DNA of 64,000 nucleotides, taken from contig JAVTVX010000012.1 in the NCBI GenBank assembly GCA_033439265.1, positions 32,304,261-32,368,260 on the forward strand. The letters run 5' to 3'. Under the pieces are notes generated by a model that was not told the origin of the DNA, made no database searches, and worked only from the letters and a program-made list of their open reading frames with translations. The first letter of the stretch is position 1; each line of letters opens with the position of its first letter. Shown here piece by piece: positions 1 through 11,955 of this stretch. Both the position numbers and the translations under genes were made by a program. The DNA is from Dillenia suffruticosa (taxonomy: Eukaryota > Streptophyta > Magnoliopsida > Dilleniales > Dilleniaceae).

Positions 1-770
1 TTAATTCCGTCACTGATTTTTGAGTTCTCAAAAAAATGTATGCGCTGCTCCAAGGCCCGCTGATCCGCCAGCCCGCCCATCGACCCACATCTTTTAATTT
101 GTGAGAAATGCCTCCACTGACCTTCGAGCCCGAGCACGATGGAAATGACAAGAGCAGCACCACCACGATACAAAGTAAAGATTCTAATCATATTCTTTTT
201 TTTACTTATTATTTTTATCTCATATTTTTTTAATAATAATAAAATAATAAAAAATTATAATTTATTATAAAATAATAAAATAATTTTATTTTAGCTTAAA
301 ATAAAATAATAAAAAATTTAAAATAATAAAATAATATTATGCTTCTACAAAATAAAATAAATTAAAATTAAAAAGAATTATTAAATAAAATTTTAAATTT
401 TAAAAATTTAAAAATTAAAAAAAAAAATCCGTCAGTAATCCGTCTATAATTTTTCTATTCCTGATCGCTGTAAATATTTTTTGTTTTAATTTATTTTTTT
501 ACCAATAAACCGACGGATTAGCGACTAAAATTTTCCGTCACTAAAATTTCCATCGATAATCCGTCGTTGAAAGTTTTATAATTTTTTTTTTTACGGTTGA
601 CCACAACAAAGACAGATTAGCAATAAAAATATTTCCGTCGTTAATCTATCGCAAATCACTTGGTATTTTGTTTGACGGTATTCCGTCAGAAATTCGTCCG
701 TTATTAGCGATAGAATTTTTTTCATCGGTAATTATCCGTATCTGAAAGTCTGTTTTCTTGCCATGAATAA
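1..770. mobile_element. Degraded CACTA (En/Spm)-like transposon end
   Basis: Short CCGTC/GACGG motifs, often beside gcgac or gcgat and in both orientations, are dense between about 425 and 715 and also occur at position 7. Such subterminal arrays are typical of plant CACTA elements. The block ends near 765 with GTTTTCTTG followed by CCATG. A CACTA right end would read GTTTTCTTG followed by TAGTG, so the terminal bases look mutated. No transposase coding is visible, and the other end would lie left of the window. The middle (200-420) is AT-rich. The class is inferred from motif style, not from a database match. Confidence 0.5.
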
Positions 771-2331
771 TTGTGAATCAGCTTTGGCTTTGGAAAATTG
801 TGACATTCATGTCTTTTTCTCTCTTTTTGTGAGTTTTTCTTTCTTTTACTACGATGGATATGTCTAAAATTCTATTCTGAATTAAAATTGAAGCCAAAGT
901 AAATTTTATAAAATCGACCAAAATCATGAAAATGATAACAATCCGATTTTGGAACTAAAACCTCCAAATCATTAGTTCAATTCCGCGTTTTATTTTTAGA
1001 ACTAGAAATGAATTGAAACTTTTAAAAAATTTTGAAATGGGAATCTAAATTTTAAAATAATTACAAAAACTAGTAAAAATTTGCAAAAATCATAAAAATC
1101 AAAACTATGTTGATCCAGAACCAAAATTATTGAGTTTAAAACCAAAATAAGAACCATCATCCCAATTTTCATACCTTTTCTTATGAAACTAAAATCATCC
1201 ATTTTCAATTAGATTCAAAACTTTGGGCACGTCTACTCTACAGTCTCCTCTTGTGCATTGCTGTTTGCTCTTCTTCCTTTGGGCTCAAATCCTTTTTTTT
1301 TTTTTTTTTTTGTTTAATCCTTGTCTCTTTTTTTCCTTTCCTGCCCTTATTTTGTAGGCAAAGGAAGCAGCTGATACGCCTCTAGGATTTTTTCTTTTGG
1401 CAAATAAAAAATGTGCAATAGTTGATCAAATTGGAAACTTTGCATATTAGTAACATAACACAAGATTTGATTTGAGTTCTTACCGTTACTATTATTTTTT
1501 TATGACAAAAGGGATAGGGAAAAACTTTTTTTCTTTTTTTTGTTACAAGAAGAACGAAAACTCACTCCTAATGAAGGTTAACAAATAGTGGTAGACCTCA
1601 CTAGGGGGGAAGACAAGCTCGTAAACCCCCAGGAGGAACCATGGGCCCTATCCTTGTGAGAGCATCAACACACCTGTTGCCCTCTGTAGGAATAAACAGA
1701 ATCTCATGAACAAGTATTTTTGAATCAAAAGCTGAAAATACTTTTTGTTTGGGAAAATAAAAGGGAAAAAAATTCCCTTAATTTCCTTTAATGGGTATTT
1801 TCCACAAATGCTTTTTCTGAAGGCAAAATTGATATCAGCATATTTCCTCATGCTTAATTGGATCCTATTTTGTTTTAGTATTGAATATCATGAAAATAGG
1901 ATATAGTCCTTTACTCTTGACTTATTAGTGATGGATACTAAAGGGATTTGTAGAAACATACTTATGAATGTTATATACTTTAAATAATGATATCGAACTA
2001 TAGTTTAGAACTTTAGAATTTATTTTATTTTTTATAAATTCATAATTATTTTTCATTAATTAAGTTCATTTTTTGTGGGTATTAATTAAATCAATTTATA
2101 AATAGTCAAACTCACCAAAAAAATAAAAAATAAAAAGAAGAAGTTCCTCTAGATGACTGAGCTGCGGACTTCAGATTGAGCACTTCAATCCCCAGGCTCA
2201 ATAATCCTCTAGGATGATTGGGCACTTACACAGCTCCTTTTCTATGACTAACAAGAAACAATTTCAAGAGTCACATAACAAGACAGACAACAAACACAAA
2301 GACATAACCTTAGTCACTGACATAACATTGT
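771..2331. other. Intergenic, AT-rich, no gene recognised
   Basis: Homopolymer T and A runs and short spurious ORFs only. No ORF has plausible codon structure or splice-linked partners. The right part is the likely 3' flank of the GDSL gene on the minus strand. Confidence 0.6.
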
Positions 2332-5116
2332 TTAATTCCCATCCTCTTTTGCTTTTACTTCGTTCGGCCCAATGTCCAGATTTGCAAGTTGCTGAATGTT
2401 CATGGGATACACCAGAAACTGATTCCCAAAGAATGCCTTTCTTCCCAAAATAACATTCACTGCCTCCGTCGGATGAAAGGCGTCCCAGAAAACGTACTGG
2501 TCTCTGTTTGGACATGGAGTCTGGAATGGAAGACATGTTATCTGTCCTCGGTTTCTTCCGATGCCGCAACAACCTCGGTTAATAACACTAAAACCTTCAC
2601 CACACAAACAAACATGCACAAACATAGTCATAGTTTGCCTGGCTTGGAATATGATTTTAGCTCCATCCTGTTAAATAAGTCTCTAGACATAGTAACATGT
2701 TGTTCTTCGCCTTCAAATATAAAGTTTTGGCTTAATTCCTGAGCAGAATTGGATATCCACAGGAGGTTTCCGCAAATGCACAAGAATGCAAATTTTTTCT
2801 TTTTTTTTTTTAGAGATGTATCATTCAAAACTACCTAATAACAAATGGCATGATATGACTTGATCTCAACCTATTACAAGAGGCAAGTTTTGGCAGAAAG
2901 AATGTGAAGAGTAATAGGATGTTTACCATAGGATCTGGGGCTGCTGAGAATGTCCTGGAACATCCTGAAGATGTCTATATAAACTAATTTAGCTCCGGGA
3001 AGATTGGAGTTGAGGTTGTTAACCATAGTCTTCACGTTGGCATTAAAGGGAAGAATGAGTCTATTCACGTCATCCGAACATTGCCCTGTAGTACTCTGAG
3101 CTAGGATACTCGGGATACATCCCATTAACCCTATTCCTGCTATCACAAACTTTCGAGCTCCAAGGTTGTATAGTGTCTAACAATATGAAATAGACCAAGT
3201 CAGAATACATTCAGCCCAAAAAAAAAAAAAGCCCAAATGCCTATTTTTTACTAGGAAGTACCATTTAATTGCAATATATTAGAAGTCTAAATTAAATTAA
3301 ACTTTATTTTTAATTTTTTTAAGTACTTTTTAAGTTTGACCAAAGCAATATGTGCCCATTGAACACAGATTTGGTGTGGGCCCAGATCAAACAATCCAAA
3401 GAGAAAGTGTTAATCAGCTGCCAAGTTAATGCAAGCGTTGACTTAGAAAATGCTACGTTCATTTCATTTCTCATTGCCACGTTTTGCTCATCACTGGCAT
3501 GATTACGACAAACAGGGTTGACTAGAAAAATGAAGAGATAGTTATACCTAAAATTTTCACTATTTAAATACAATTTAAATATTTGCCCACTTTATATTGA
3601 GAGAGAGAGAGAGAGAGAGACAGAGAGGGAGGGAGAGAGATTACTCTAAGTTGGCGAGTGTATTGTTGAACCAAGAGATTGGCAAATTGCTGGCCATTGT
3701 ACTGATTGCGAGTAGGGTAATTGGGCATGAGGTAGTTGTTGAGGTAATCGTTGCTGCCCATTCCCACAAAAAATATACAATGTGCTATTGCCTCTGCTAC
3801 ATCGTCTGCTCCTAGATTGTCTGTCATTTGATCCAGTGTGTTCTCAAAGTTTCTTATTTGTTGATTGAATGGTATCCGACTCACCTATAAAAAACATTAT
3901 ATTTTTATCAAATATTAAAAGAAAGCCACTTGGGCATACAAAATATATGCATGTAGTCATTTTGCATAAATCGCATTAGAGGAATTTTCGGTTCAAAATT
4001 AATTGACTGAAAACTAAAGGACAAGAAAAGCTTTCATAAGGATTACTATTTCTTCAATGATTATACTAAAAAAGCACATATTATGCGTCTAAGTAGAGTA
4101 TGGGTTTCCAGGAGCATACAAAGTTTCTTCCGGTGACATCAAGGATTCCGGCAGCTGCGGAGGCATAGTTGACTCCATGGAGCATTTCCTCGCCGGAAGC
4201 TTCAGAGTATGCAGGGATAAGAGGGAGTCCCAAAAGATCAGCTACAAAAATAACTTAAATTTAGTACTTTTGGATCGTATGCCACCTAACTCAAATAATA
4301 TATAATTATTTGCTCATTGTTTTTTAATTAAATCAAACTTATAGTTAGTGATAATTATGAGGATTGAAAGGTGGAAATGAATGCTAAATTTGAGATGATC
4401 TGCCATAGATGTTGTCATCGAAAGGGTGTGGGCAGGCACAAGTTCTTTCAATTTACGCGCTGTAATAAATGAGAAGGAATAAAATCCGTGGTCCGTCAAC
4501 CATGTAGACCATTGTCTGTATTTATATTTGTATAGAGAGAGATAGTGATAGAGAGAGAGAGAGAGAGTTTAAATTCGGTATTTTAGTTAGTTGTCTTTTA
4601 ATGTGTTACATATGATGCTATTTTTAAGCCAAAAACTAAATGCCAGGAAGATTGTTTGTGTCGCGGATTCTTTTATTTTACCAGCACCAATTAGCTCAGG
4701 ACACACATCAGCCCTAAAAAAAATAAATTTCCCCTTCTTCCCATTAATGCTAGTTTATAAAATATTTGGCTTGGTACTTCAACCAAGCAACAAAAATGAA
4801 ATTGGGGCGGGGGGGGAGGGAGAGAGAGAGAGAGAGTACCAATTTCATCAACCATTGTGTAACCATTGGAGAAGCGACCGGTGGCTCCGCCTTCAAAATC
4901 GATGCCATAAGGGAAGTAGTTGGCTTTGGCAAAAGAAGGAAGATCATTGTTGTTGCCATTGTCAATAAGAGAGTCTCCAAATACGAACATTGCTGGTACT
5001 TGCTCTCTTGGCCTGTTCTGTCCATTTCCTGGTGCAAATGCATCATCGTCACCCTGTCCTCTTACTCCAACACTCAGCAACAACAACATCAAACAAACTA
5101 ACATCTCCACTGCCAT
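2332..5116 (-). CDS. GDSL esterase/lipase (GELP family, SGNH hydrolase), 5 exons
   Basis: Exons on the minus strand: 4840-5116, 4120-4241, 3645-3884, 2927-3176, 2332-2594. Together they give 1152 bp in frame (383 residues), the usual GELP length. An N-terminal hydrophobic segment (residues 1-20) is a signal peptide, so the enzyme is probably secreted. All four SGNH blocks are present: [14 protein letters not shown] with nucleophile Ser49, a block II Gly in [20 protein letters not shown] with Asn178, and DAFHPTEA with Asp334/His337 completing the triad. The family hydrolyses acyl esters such as lipids, cutin monomers or acetylated wall polymers; the substrate is not readable here. A TATA-like box (TATTAAAT, minus strand, 5201-5208) and a (CT)14 tract (5125-5151) precede the ATG. 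Introns 1 and 3 carry CT tracts next to their 5' splice sites. Nothing suggests a defect. Confidence 0.93.
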
Positions 5117-5120
5117 AATA

Positions 5121-5124
<4 letters not shown>

Positions 5125-5151
<27 letters not shown>
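5125..5151. repeat. (GA)n microsatellite in GDSL 5' leader
   Basis: Uninterrupted GA dinucleotides, 8 bases upstream of the GDSL ATG, reading as CT on the sense strand. CT-rich leaders are common in plant genes and can influence transcription. Confidence 0.9.
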
Positions 5152-5507
5152 TTGCGGTTTGTTGATGAGGAGTGAAGAGCGTATGTTGCCTGCCATGGGG
5201 ATTTAATAGAGTTTGAAGGCGGTGGATGGAATAGTAATTAAAGCCACGCACCTGTTTTTCTACTGCAGTGATTTTGCATTTATTCATATTGTCAGAACCT
5301 AAGGAGAAATAAAGTTGCACCGTTGGATCGTAGGCTTTGATCACCGCCCTTTCCCAGAAAACCTTGTTGGAGGGGTTTACCAATATAAAAAAGGGCCTTT
5401 AAATATTAATAAAGAGATTTATTACTCGTACTTTTATCTCAAGAAAATTAATATAATAAAGTTTATTACTTATTATGCATGTATAAAATATGGTATTATT
5501 TTGTAAA

Positions 5508-5511
<4 letters not shown>

Positions 5512-5576
<65 letters not shown>
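5512..5576. repeat. Compound (TA)n-(TG)n microsatellite
   Basis: About 30 bases of TA followed, after a short interruption, by about 22 bases of TG. It lies in the intergenic region upstream of the GDSL gene. Confidence 0.9.
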
Positions 5577-6894
5577 AAATGATCATATAGCAATTTGACA
5601 CAAACATCCAATGGCCATAAATAAAATTTCTAATAAGAATGATTTAAAATTCTGCTAGTGTGGGAATGTTACCATGAATATTTTGTGGCCATTTTTCACC
5701 ATGACATATTGTATTTTCTTGAATTTTCATAGGTTCTTTATAATTACGCTGTCTCTTGTTCAGCTGAATTCCAATGGGCTAGACTTGGAAGTCTCTGTAT
5801 CTCTGCTACATGGCATTTCCGCAATTGGCAATTTCCTTTTTCTTTTTCTTTTTGGGTGTTCTTTTTGGCCATCTTTTTCTTTTCTTTTTTTTTCTTTTTT
5901 TTTTTTTGGAGATTTTAGTTGTCATCTTTAATTAAAACCATTAAAACATGATACACAATCAAGATTTAGAGTTCATTTGTGACTTCAATATGAATTAAAT
6001 TACGTTGAAAGAATAACTCTTTAAATAAATTATTATAAATTTTAAATTAAATTAATTAAAATATCACTTTAAATATAGTACCAAAAACAATTAAAACATC
6101 GTACACGTTTTCTGCATCAATCCTATCACTGAAAACCCAATACATTGAAACTGTGTACGAATTATCTATACAATTTATTATTCTATACATAGTCTATTTT
6201 TAAAGAAATTTTATATTTTTTCTTGAACTTTTTATAGATAAAATCAAGTCTCCCCATAAATAATTATTAGCATTTTATTATAATACTTAATTTCAATTAA
6301 ATCCACACTCTTAATTTCTTTGAATAATGAAAATATATATTTATTGCAAAGAGTGAATCAAAGGTCAAACTTCCCCTTGCCTTAATTATGTTGGTCCATC
6401 CATGTGGCAGGGGCAGGGCAGGTCAATCGATTATTTTGCTTTATTCTCACCCTTGGCCCGACCTAACGTTCACGGTTTGAAGCCCAACAATCTCAACGCG
6501 GTTTGCAAGTTCCAAGGAATTGACCGATCAGGGTAAACCCTAAAGTGTACCAGAAAAAAAAGGAATTGACCGATTTGTAATGCCATTTGCGTTCGAAATC
6601 TTGCGTGGTCCGGTTTCATCTACAATCGCCTCGAATACTTGCCCCCTTTACTATGCAGAGATGATTTTGTTTCTGAATTCTACCTTGGCTTTTTTTTTTT
6701 TCCTTGAGCAATTAGTTATATAATTAATTCGATTTAAATATTATATAAGATTAGAGTTAGATCTTTCGGTGTCTATTTTTTTATTTTTAAAAATTAAATA
6801 TGACATATTAATTAAAAGAATTTAGTATTCGATTACTATACTCACAGTACGTTATTGTCGCATGGACAACACCATTAAGGAATTTGGTGACATC
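5577..6894. other. Intergenic, AT-rich
   Basis: No gene recognised. A weak SINE-like remnant (T run, then a fragment resembling the dispersed family described for 34597-34780, minus strand) may occupy about 6690-6835. The rest is low-complexity. Confidence 0.5.
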
Positions 6895-7125
6895 CTCATA
6901 GGATGTCACCCCAGTTGGTCGAGTAGATGGATCACTCGGCCCCTTAATCAAGGTCACGAGTTTGATTTGTGACTTGGGTAAGAAGCAATTACATTGGGGA
7001 GACCCCTATCCTCCGAATAGAGATCTTAGACAGGTCGATCCAAATTTAATTGGGATGAAATCTCAGATATCAGATAGTCAGGAGACAAAAAAAAAAAAAA
7101 AAAAAAAAAAAGAACTCATAGAATG
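6895..7125 (+). mobile_element. tRNA-derived SINE with flanking target duplication
   Basis: The body runs from about 6906 to 7112. Near the 5' end is an A-box-like stretch (cagttggtcgagtagatgg, 6912-6930). A B-box-like stretch (ggtcacgagtttgattt) starts about 40 bases downstream, as in a pol III promoter. The 3' end is a run of about 25 A after cagatagtcaggagac. The flanks carry an 11-bp near-perfect direct repeat, ctcataggatg (6895-6905) and ctcatagaatg (7115-7125), the expected target-site duplication. The length of about 207 bp fits plant SINEs. It is non-coding and not assigned to a named family. Confidence 0.75.
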
Positions 7126-7940
7126 CCAATTGAGGAAATTTGAGAAGTGGAAGCTGAGATTTGAGCATACATGAGTATGATTGTTCGGCCAGAGGAATCT
7201 GGCCATTTTTCTTCATAGGGTCGACCACAAATTTTAATTTATTTTACCATATTCTTTTAGCAATTTCCATTGTCCAATAAATATGGTTGCATTTTTTCAT
7301 AATCACAATCACCTTATTCTAACAAAATCTTAATTATAAAATAAAAAACAAATGATCCTTGTTTTAGGATATCTATGATTAAAGAATTTAACTAGTTGTA
7401 TTAGTGTTATGCGGAATAGTCGAACATTGTAATCAAAATTAATTTGAAAGTAGTAATGATATGATGTTAATTTAACCGATTAAATCTTTTTAATTAGAAA
7501 TAATTTAAAGACGATATAAATAAAAATTATTTATATTTTTAACCTTAAAATTAAGATTTTGCTAGGTGTCAAATTTATAACCAAATGATTGATAAATAAA
7601 TACTTTTACATTAGGTTAGTTTTTACGAAGGAACTAATTTCCTTGGCTTTCTTCCTCAAGATTAACAATTTTTTTAGAGATCTAATAGATGAGACTCCCA
7701 CAACTACGAGTCAAGAGGGTCACCCAAACATTAGTTTGATTGATTGATTTCCTTGTCAAATTACGATGCGAAAAATTGTGCTAAATTCAACAATAGCGAA
7801 ATTAAAATTTTGCGGGTACAAAGAAGTCTCAATCAAACTCACTCAAAAATTCAAAATCCTTCTAAAGATACAAATTGTACAAAGAAAGCAAAGGAGAGTT
7901 AATGCATCCCAAACATTGCTAGAGTGGCAAATGACTTATT

Positions 7941-9136
7941 TCAGAAGGTGTTGTAAGCTTGACAATGTGGAAAATGGTACATGTCTATGCATCCCCAACA
8001 TTTGCTGCTCATGTAATGGAAACTTGGTTCTCTAGGAATTGTTAACGGCCTGTTCGATCTGCACAAGAGAAAATCATAAGTTCAAAATACAGAAGATTCC
8101 TTGTATGGGTTTTGTCACATAGATTTTACCTTTGTGGAAAGAAAGGTCTGTCAAAAAGAGGCATAAGCTGGGCTCTTGGTATCATTTCCTTCCTCAGCAT
8201 CCTAATCTCTTCCTCTTCAATGATCTTTTTTCACAAAATACAAGGTCATAATATTGGAGTAATCCAACATTATGTGTGAGCTTTTGAATGTCTTACCTTT
8301 TGTATCTTCTCTTCTAGTTTCCTTTGTCTCTCAATGAGATAGAGCTTGGTTGCCACCTGAAATTTTTTTTGGCAGATTTGTATGTTGAAGGGAACCTGAG
8401 GGGCTATAATCAAATTTCGGACATGAATGGTGAAAGAACTACAAGAACCTACAACAAGCTTTTCCTCACCGAGTGGTTGAATAGTGCACGCTTGGCAGCT
8501 CTTTCTTGTGTGTGGAGTTTGATCTCTTGAGGTTTGGTGTTCTCTTTTGTAGAAGGCTTTGGAGAAGTCTATTGAGAGAGAGTGATTGGTGAAAACTTCA
8601 TTAGGTAAAAGCAGTTATTTTGACCTCTCTCTCTCTCTGCAACCCTTTTTTCTTATGTTCAAGGGGAAATGTAATTACTAATGCAATTTTGATAACAAGA
8701 ATATCGTTATTGACTAGGCTAAATTTTCTGGGACATATAATAATTTGATTAGTCAAACGTATAAAATAGACATACCAAATTACTAAAGGTAATTTATGAT
8801 TTTTCAGATACTAGATGCATCGGCAACGCGTCCTATTCGCTTGCTACGTCACAAAAGACTGAACCTCAATTCTTTTTTTTTTTTTTTTTAAAAATCAATC
8901 TGCTCAAAACATTACGCTTGTTATCTCACCATTTCTCTAGCATTAGAGCCCACAGTAGCTGCAGACAATGAGCTACTCTTCATCAACTTCACAAAATAAA
9001 AACCAACCAAACTGGGGTTAATAACCATATTCTGAACTGCAGAGAGAGAGAGAGAGAGAGAGAAGTGATTTAAAGCAATGAAAATGAAGAAGATAAAAAA
9101 GACCTTTTGAGCAAACTTGGCCCTTGAGTTGTCCAT
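7941..9136 (-). CDS. TPX2-domain microtubule-associated protein, MAP20-like, 6 exons
   Basis: Minus-strand exons: 9104-9136, 8930-9031, 8470-8568, 8297-8356, 8130-8224, 7941-8058. They give 507 bp in frame (168 residues), and all junctions are GT-AG. The TPX2 domain spans roughly residues 60-140. It includes KLHTQERAAKRALFNHS, VATKLYLIE, a Glu/Lys-rich helix, LRKEMIPRAQLMPLFDRPF and NRPLTIPREPSF, all close to the plant TPX2 (PF06886) consensus. TPX2-family proteins bind microtubules. The small size resembles poplar MAP20, linked to cortical microtubules during secondary wall cellulose deposition; that assignment is by size and domain only. Exon 2 (residues 12-45) is Ser/Ala-rich and not recognised. 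A CT tract serves as polypyrimidine tract before exon 2. The ATG lacks support beyond frame, and an alternative first exon is possible. Confidence 0.85.
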
Positions 9137-10757
9137 TTGAGTAGCTTAAGGTCGATTAACAGAATGCAATGAATAAGGTATCACTGAACAGAAGTGAATT
9201 TATAAGTGAAGAGAGTGCATGGTTGTTTGGAGGGTTGTAATTTTCTGTGTTTGTTTCTCTTCTGTTGCAACATCACCAACATGTGTTTCTTAGGACACAT
9301 TGGCAAAATGTGTCCTTTATACCAAACTTTCTGATTAAACCTCCCTGTCAATCCTCACATTAATTTTGTCAAACAGTTTAGTCATTAGTCTCTTTGGATC
9401 TTGCTTCTAGTTAATTAATCAGCCTATAATCCTTGTCTTGCAGTTAGAAATCAGATCAATGTTGGCTTGACTTCATGTCAAGTGACTGAGATTTTCTCTA
9501 ACTCCCATCACGCTTGAAGCTGTGTCTAGTACTTGGGCACTGGGACATGATATCTAAGTGCAATACGTATGTATGTATGTGTGTGTATAGATCTTTTTGT
9601 AATATATATATATATGTATCTGTGTGTATAGATCTTTTTGTAAATTAAAAATTTATCATTAGTGCAATACTCATGATTGGTTTGAATGAATCATCGAGCA
9701 AACTCTTAATAAATAAAACTCTTTTTGGTAATGTATTTCTTAATAAATAAATCTTTTTTATGTAGTGTATTTCGACATTAGATAAAATTGTTTGAAAAAA
9801 TTGTGATTATATTTTTTTTGGATGAAAAGAGAAATTAATTTTGTTATGGTTATGCACATAATTCCAAATATGGGCATAAGAAGACAGAAACACCCAAGTA
9901 TGAACATTGACTTCATTGACGATGGAGAAGTCTTAGTCCCATAGAAGTATTCACTTAGCTCGTAGGAGAGGTTTATTTGTTGCTTTAAGGTAAACACCAA
10001 AATTCAAATTTGCTCTCCCTAGGAAATTGTCAAAACCATTCAAAAGAGGAAGAAAACAAGAAAAATGAGCAATACTATCTACTTCTTGCACAAAATTAAG
10101 CGTACCTAATCTACTCGTTCATGTTAACTTTTAACCCGTTGGAAGTAGAGAAATCTGTAATACTAGTTGGGGTTCATGCAAATTCTTGTATATCAACATA
10201 GTCAAGGTTAGGAATACTTAGTCGTATACGACCAAATAATTGGAGACAGAACCATTAGATTTATCAAAAGACAATGCCTTTTGAGGCTTTGGCCCTCCAT
10301 TATTATGATGACCGGCCTGGAGCAATGCACAAGGGACCAAATTCTTTTAAACCAAGACACTCTTCCCTCGTGTGTGCTCTAAGTACCGTTTCCTGTCTTT
10401 TTAACTTATCTCACCAGTGACCTATATTTTGTGGTATTTATCTATAGTTTTTTTTAAATAAAAGATTTTTAATAGAAAATATAAAATTTGTAAACAAAAG
10501 CCAATCTCTCCGTAAAAAGAGTAAAAATTATCGATATATATACATGTGTGTGCGTAATTCTCTTGTATTATAAACCCCACATAATCTTTAATTAACCTAA
10601 TTTCAACTTTTCCAAATAAGACCATAAATGTGGAAAATTATGGCAAATTTCTTGAAATTAAGGTCCAAATATATCCTCACAACTCGATGATAAGTAGTGA
10701 TATCATTGTGAAAGGACTAAATTTTTTTGGTAAGATTTCTGTATATACAACTACTTA
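9137..10757. other. Intergenic, no gene recognised
   Basis: Probable promoter of the TPX2 gene on its left edge. It contains short (TG/TA) stretches near 9570-9610, repeated twice with the flanking word agatctttttgtaa. No supported coding region. Confidence 0.5.
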
Positions 10758-10946
10758 ATTTTTTTTTCAATATAAATTATCGATATTCAATAATCAATTT
10801 AAATCCGATTAAATCTGATTTAAGTCGGGTTTGATTCTTAAGGGACAAAACTTCTCCGACACATATTTTCTCTGTACTCAAGATTTAAACCGGATATTTT
10901 CTTTAAGAGTATCAATTTTTGATCATTGGATTAACCAAGTGTTGAT
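10758..10946 (-). mobile_element. Diverged SINE-like element (dispersed family, see 34597-34780)
   Basis: On the minus strand it begins with an A-box-like region (rc of attggattaaccaagtgttga). A B-box-like stretch (rc of actcaagatttaaaccg) follows, then a body with the family words gattta and ttatcgatattc. It ends in an A run (T run at 10759-10767). Diverged, no coding. Confidence 0.5.
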
Positions 10947-11791
10947 ATATACAAAAACTTAATAGATAGAGTTAATAGGACACATGACATGACGCTTGAA
11001 CCCCTATTTGTCCTGGACATGTGAATATCCATATCATATCATGCAGAGAAGTTGGTATCCATCTTCCACAGCCAAAAACATTCATAAAAATCCAAAAAAA
11101 TGAAAGGGTTGTTATAGCCACCATCAAGTGTTTCTTGGGTGGAAGGTAATCCTCCATCACTTTTTGAGTAGGCTTTTGAGAAAAGTGAACTTGAACTAAT
11201 CGAATGCTTATTATTGAAGTTAGCGCAGGAAGCACATTCCTCAAACCTCCTACAAAAGATATGACATAAAGCACTCCACTTCTCACATTAAAAACCAATG
11301 GAAAGACACCATTCAACGACAAATGGGGCATACTTTAGCTTGATCCAAATCATAGTTAATCTTGCAATAGTTCTACATCAGTTGGTTAGAGAGTTGCATA
11401 TCCAAACAATTTCTTAAACATCAAGAAGCCCTTTTGCTTGCTATTCAGGGCTTCAATGCATGGCTTTTTTATTACAATTTTGTTAGCCAGGGTGTAGCTT
11501 CTCAAATCACAAGTTTTTCTTCTAATATCCTCTTTTCTAACAAATGCATTATGAGATGCAGACCAAAGCGAGGCAAGCAATATACATAAGGTTTGGCCTT
11601 GCCTAGGTCGGCCAAACATAAATATGTAGTGTTCACTTGAATTCTGATGGTTGGCTTTTATATTTTGCCTATATTATTTTGGTAATCAGGCCAAGCAAAA
11701 TTGAATTTTTCTACCGGATTTTTCTATAATCTCCATAAATATTAATGTCGTGGGGTTGTGGTCATTGAATTGCATTCAATTACTGCTTATC
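10947..11791. other. Two unrecognised minus-strand ORFs in intergenic DNA
   Basis: Open frames of 119 codons (10972-11331) and 77 codons (11386-11619) lie on the minus strand. They are in different frames, and stops separate them. Neither shows a family motif I recognise. They could be remnants of a transposon or captured gene, or chance. No function is assigned. Confidence 0.3.
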
Positions 11792-11955
11792 ATTTTTTTT
11801 TTTATCGACCGATATTCAGGTTTTATCTTATTAATCTAGTTTGAATATTATGGGATCCATTAAAATATTGGTTCTCTCAAATCTTATTTCTCTATTTTCA
11901 TTGCTCGAATCCAATATCTATAGCTAAAGAGATGCAGTGTCCTGTCACTACACCG
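11792..11955 (-). mobile_element. Diverged SINE-like element (dispersed family)
   Basis: The T run at 11793-11803 is followed by atcgaccgatattcag and ttattaatctagtttgaatatt, which are family words at the element's 3' end in reverse. A B-box-like gctcgaatcc lies near 11903. Same order as the copy at 34597-34780. Confidence 0.5.

Noticed and set aside
4691-5383. 230-codon ORF extending past both ends of GDSL exon 1
   Set aside because: The true exon is 4840-5116. The extension upstream of the ATG is leader, and the downstream part is intron 1 (CT tract).
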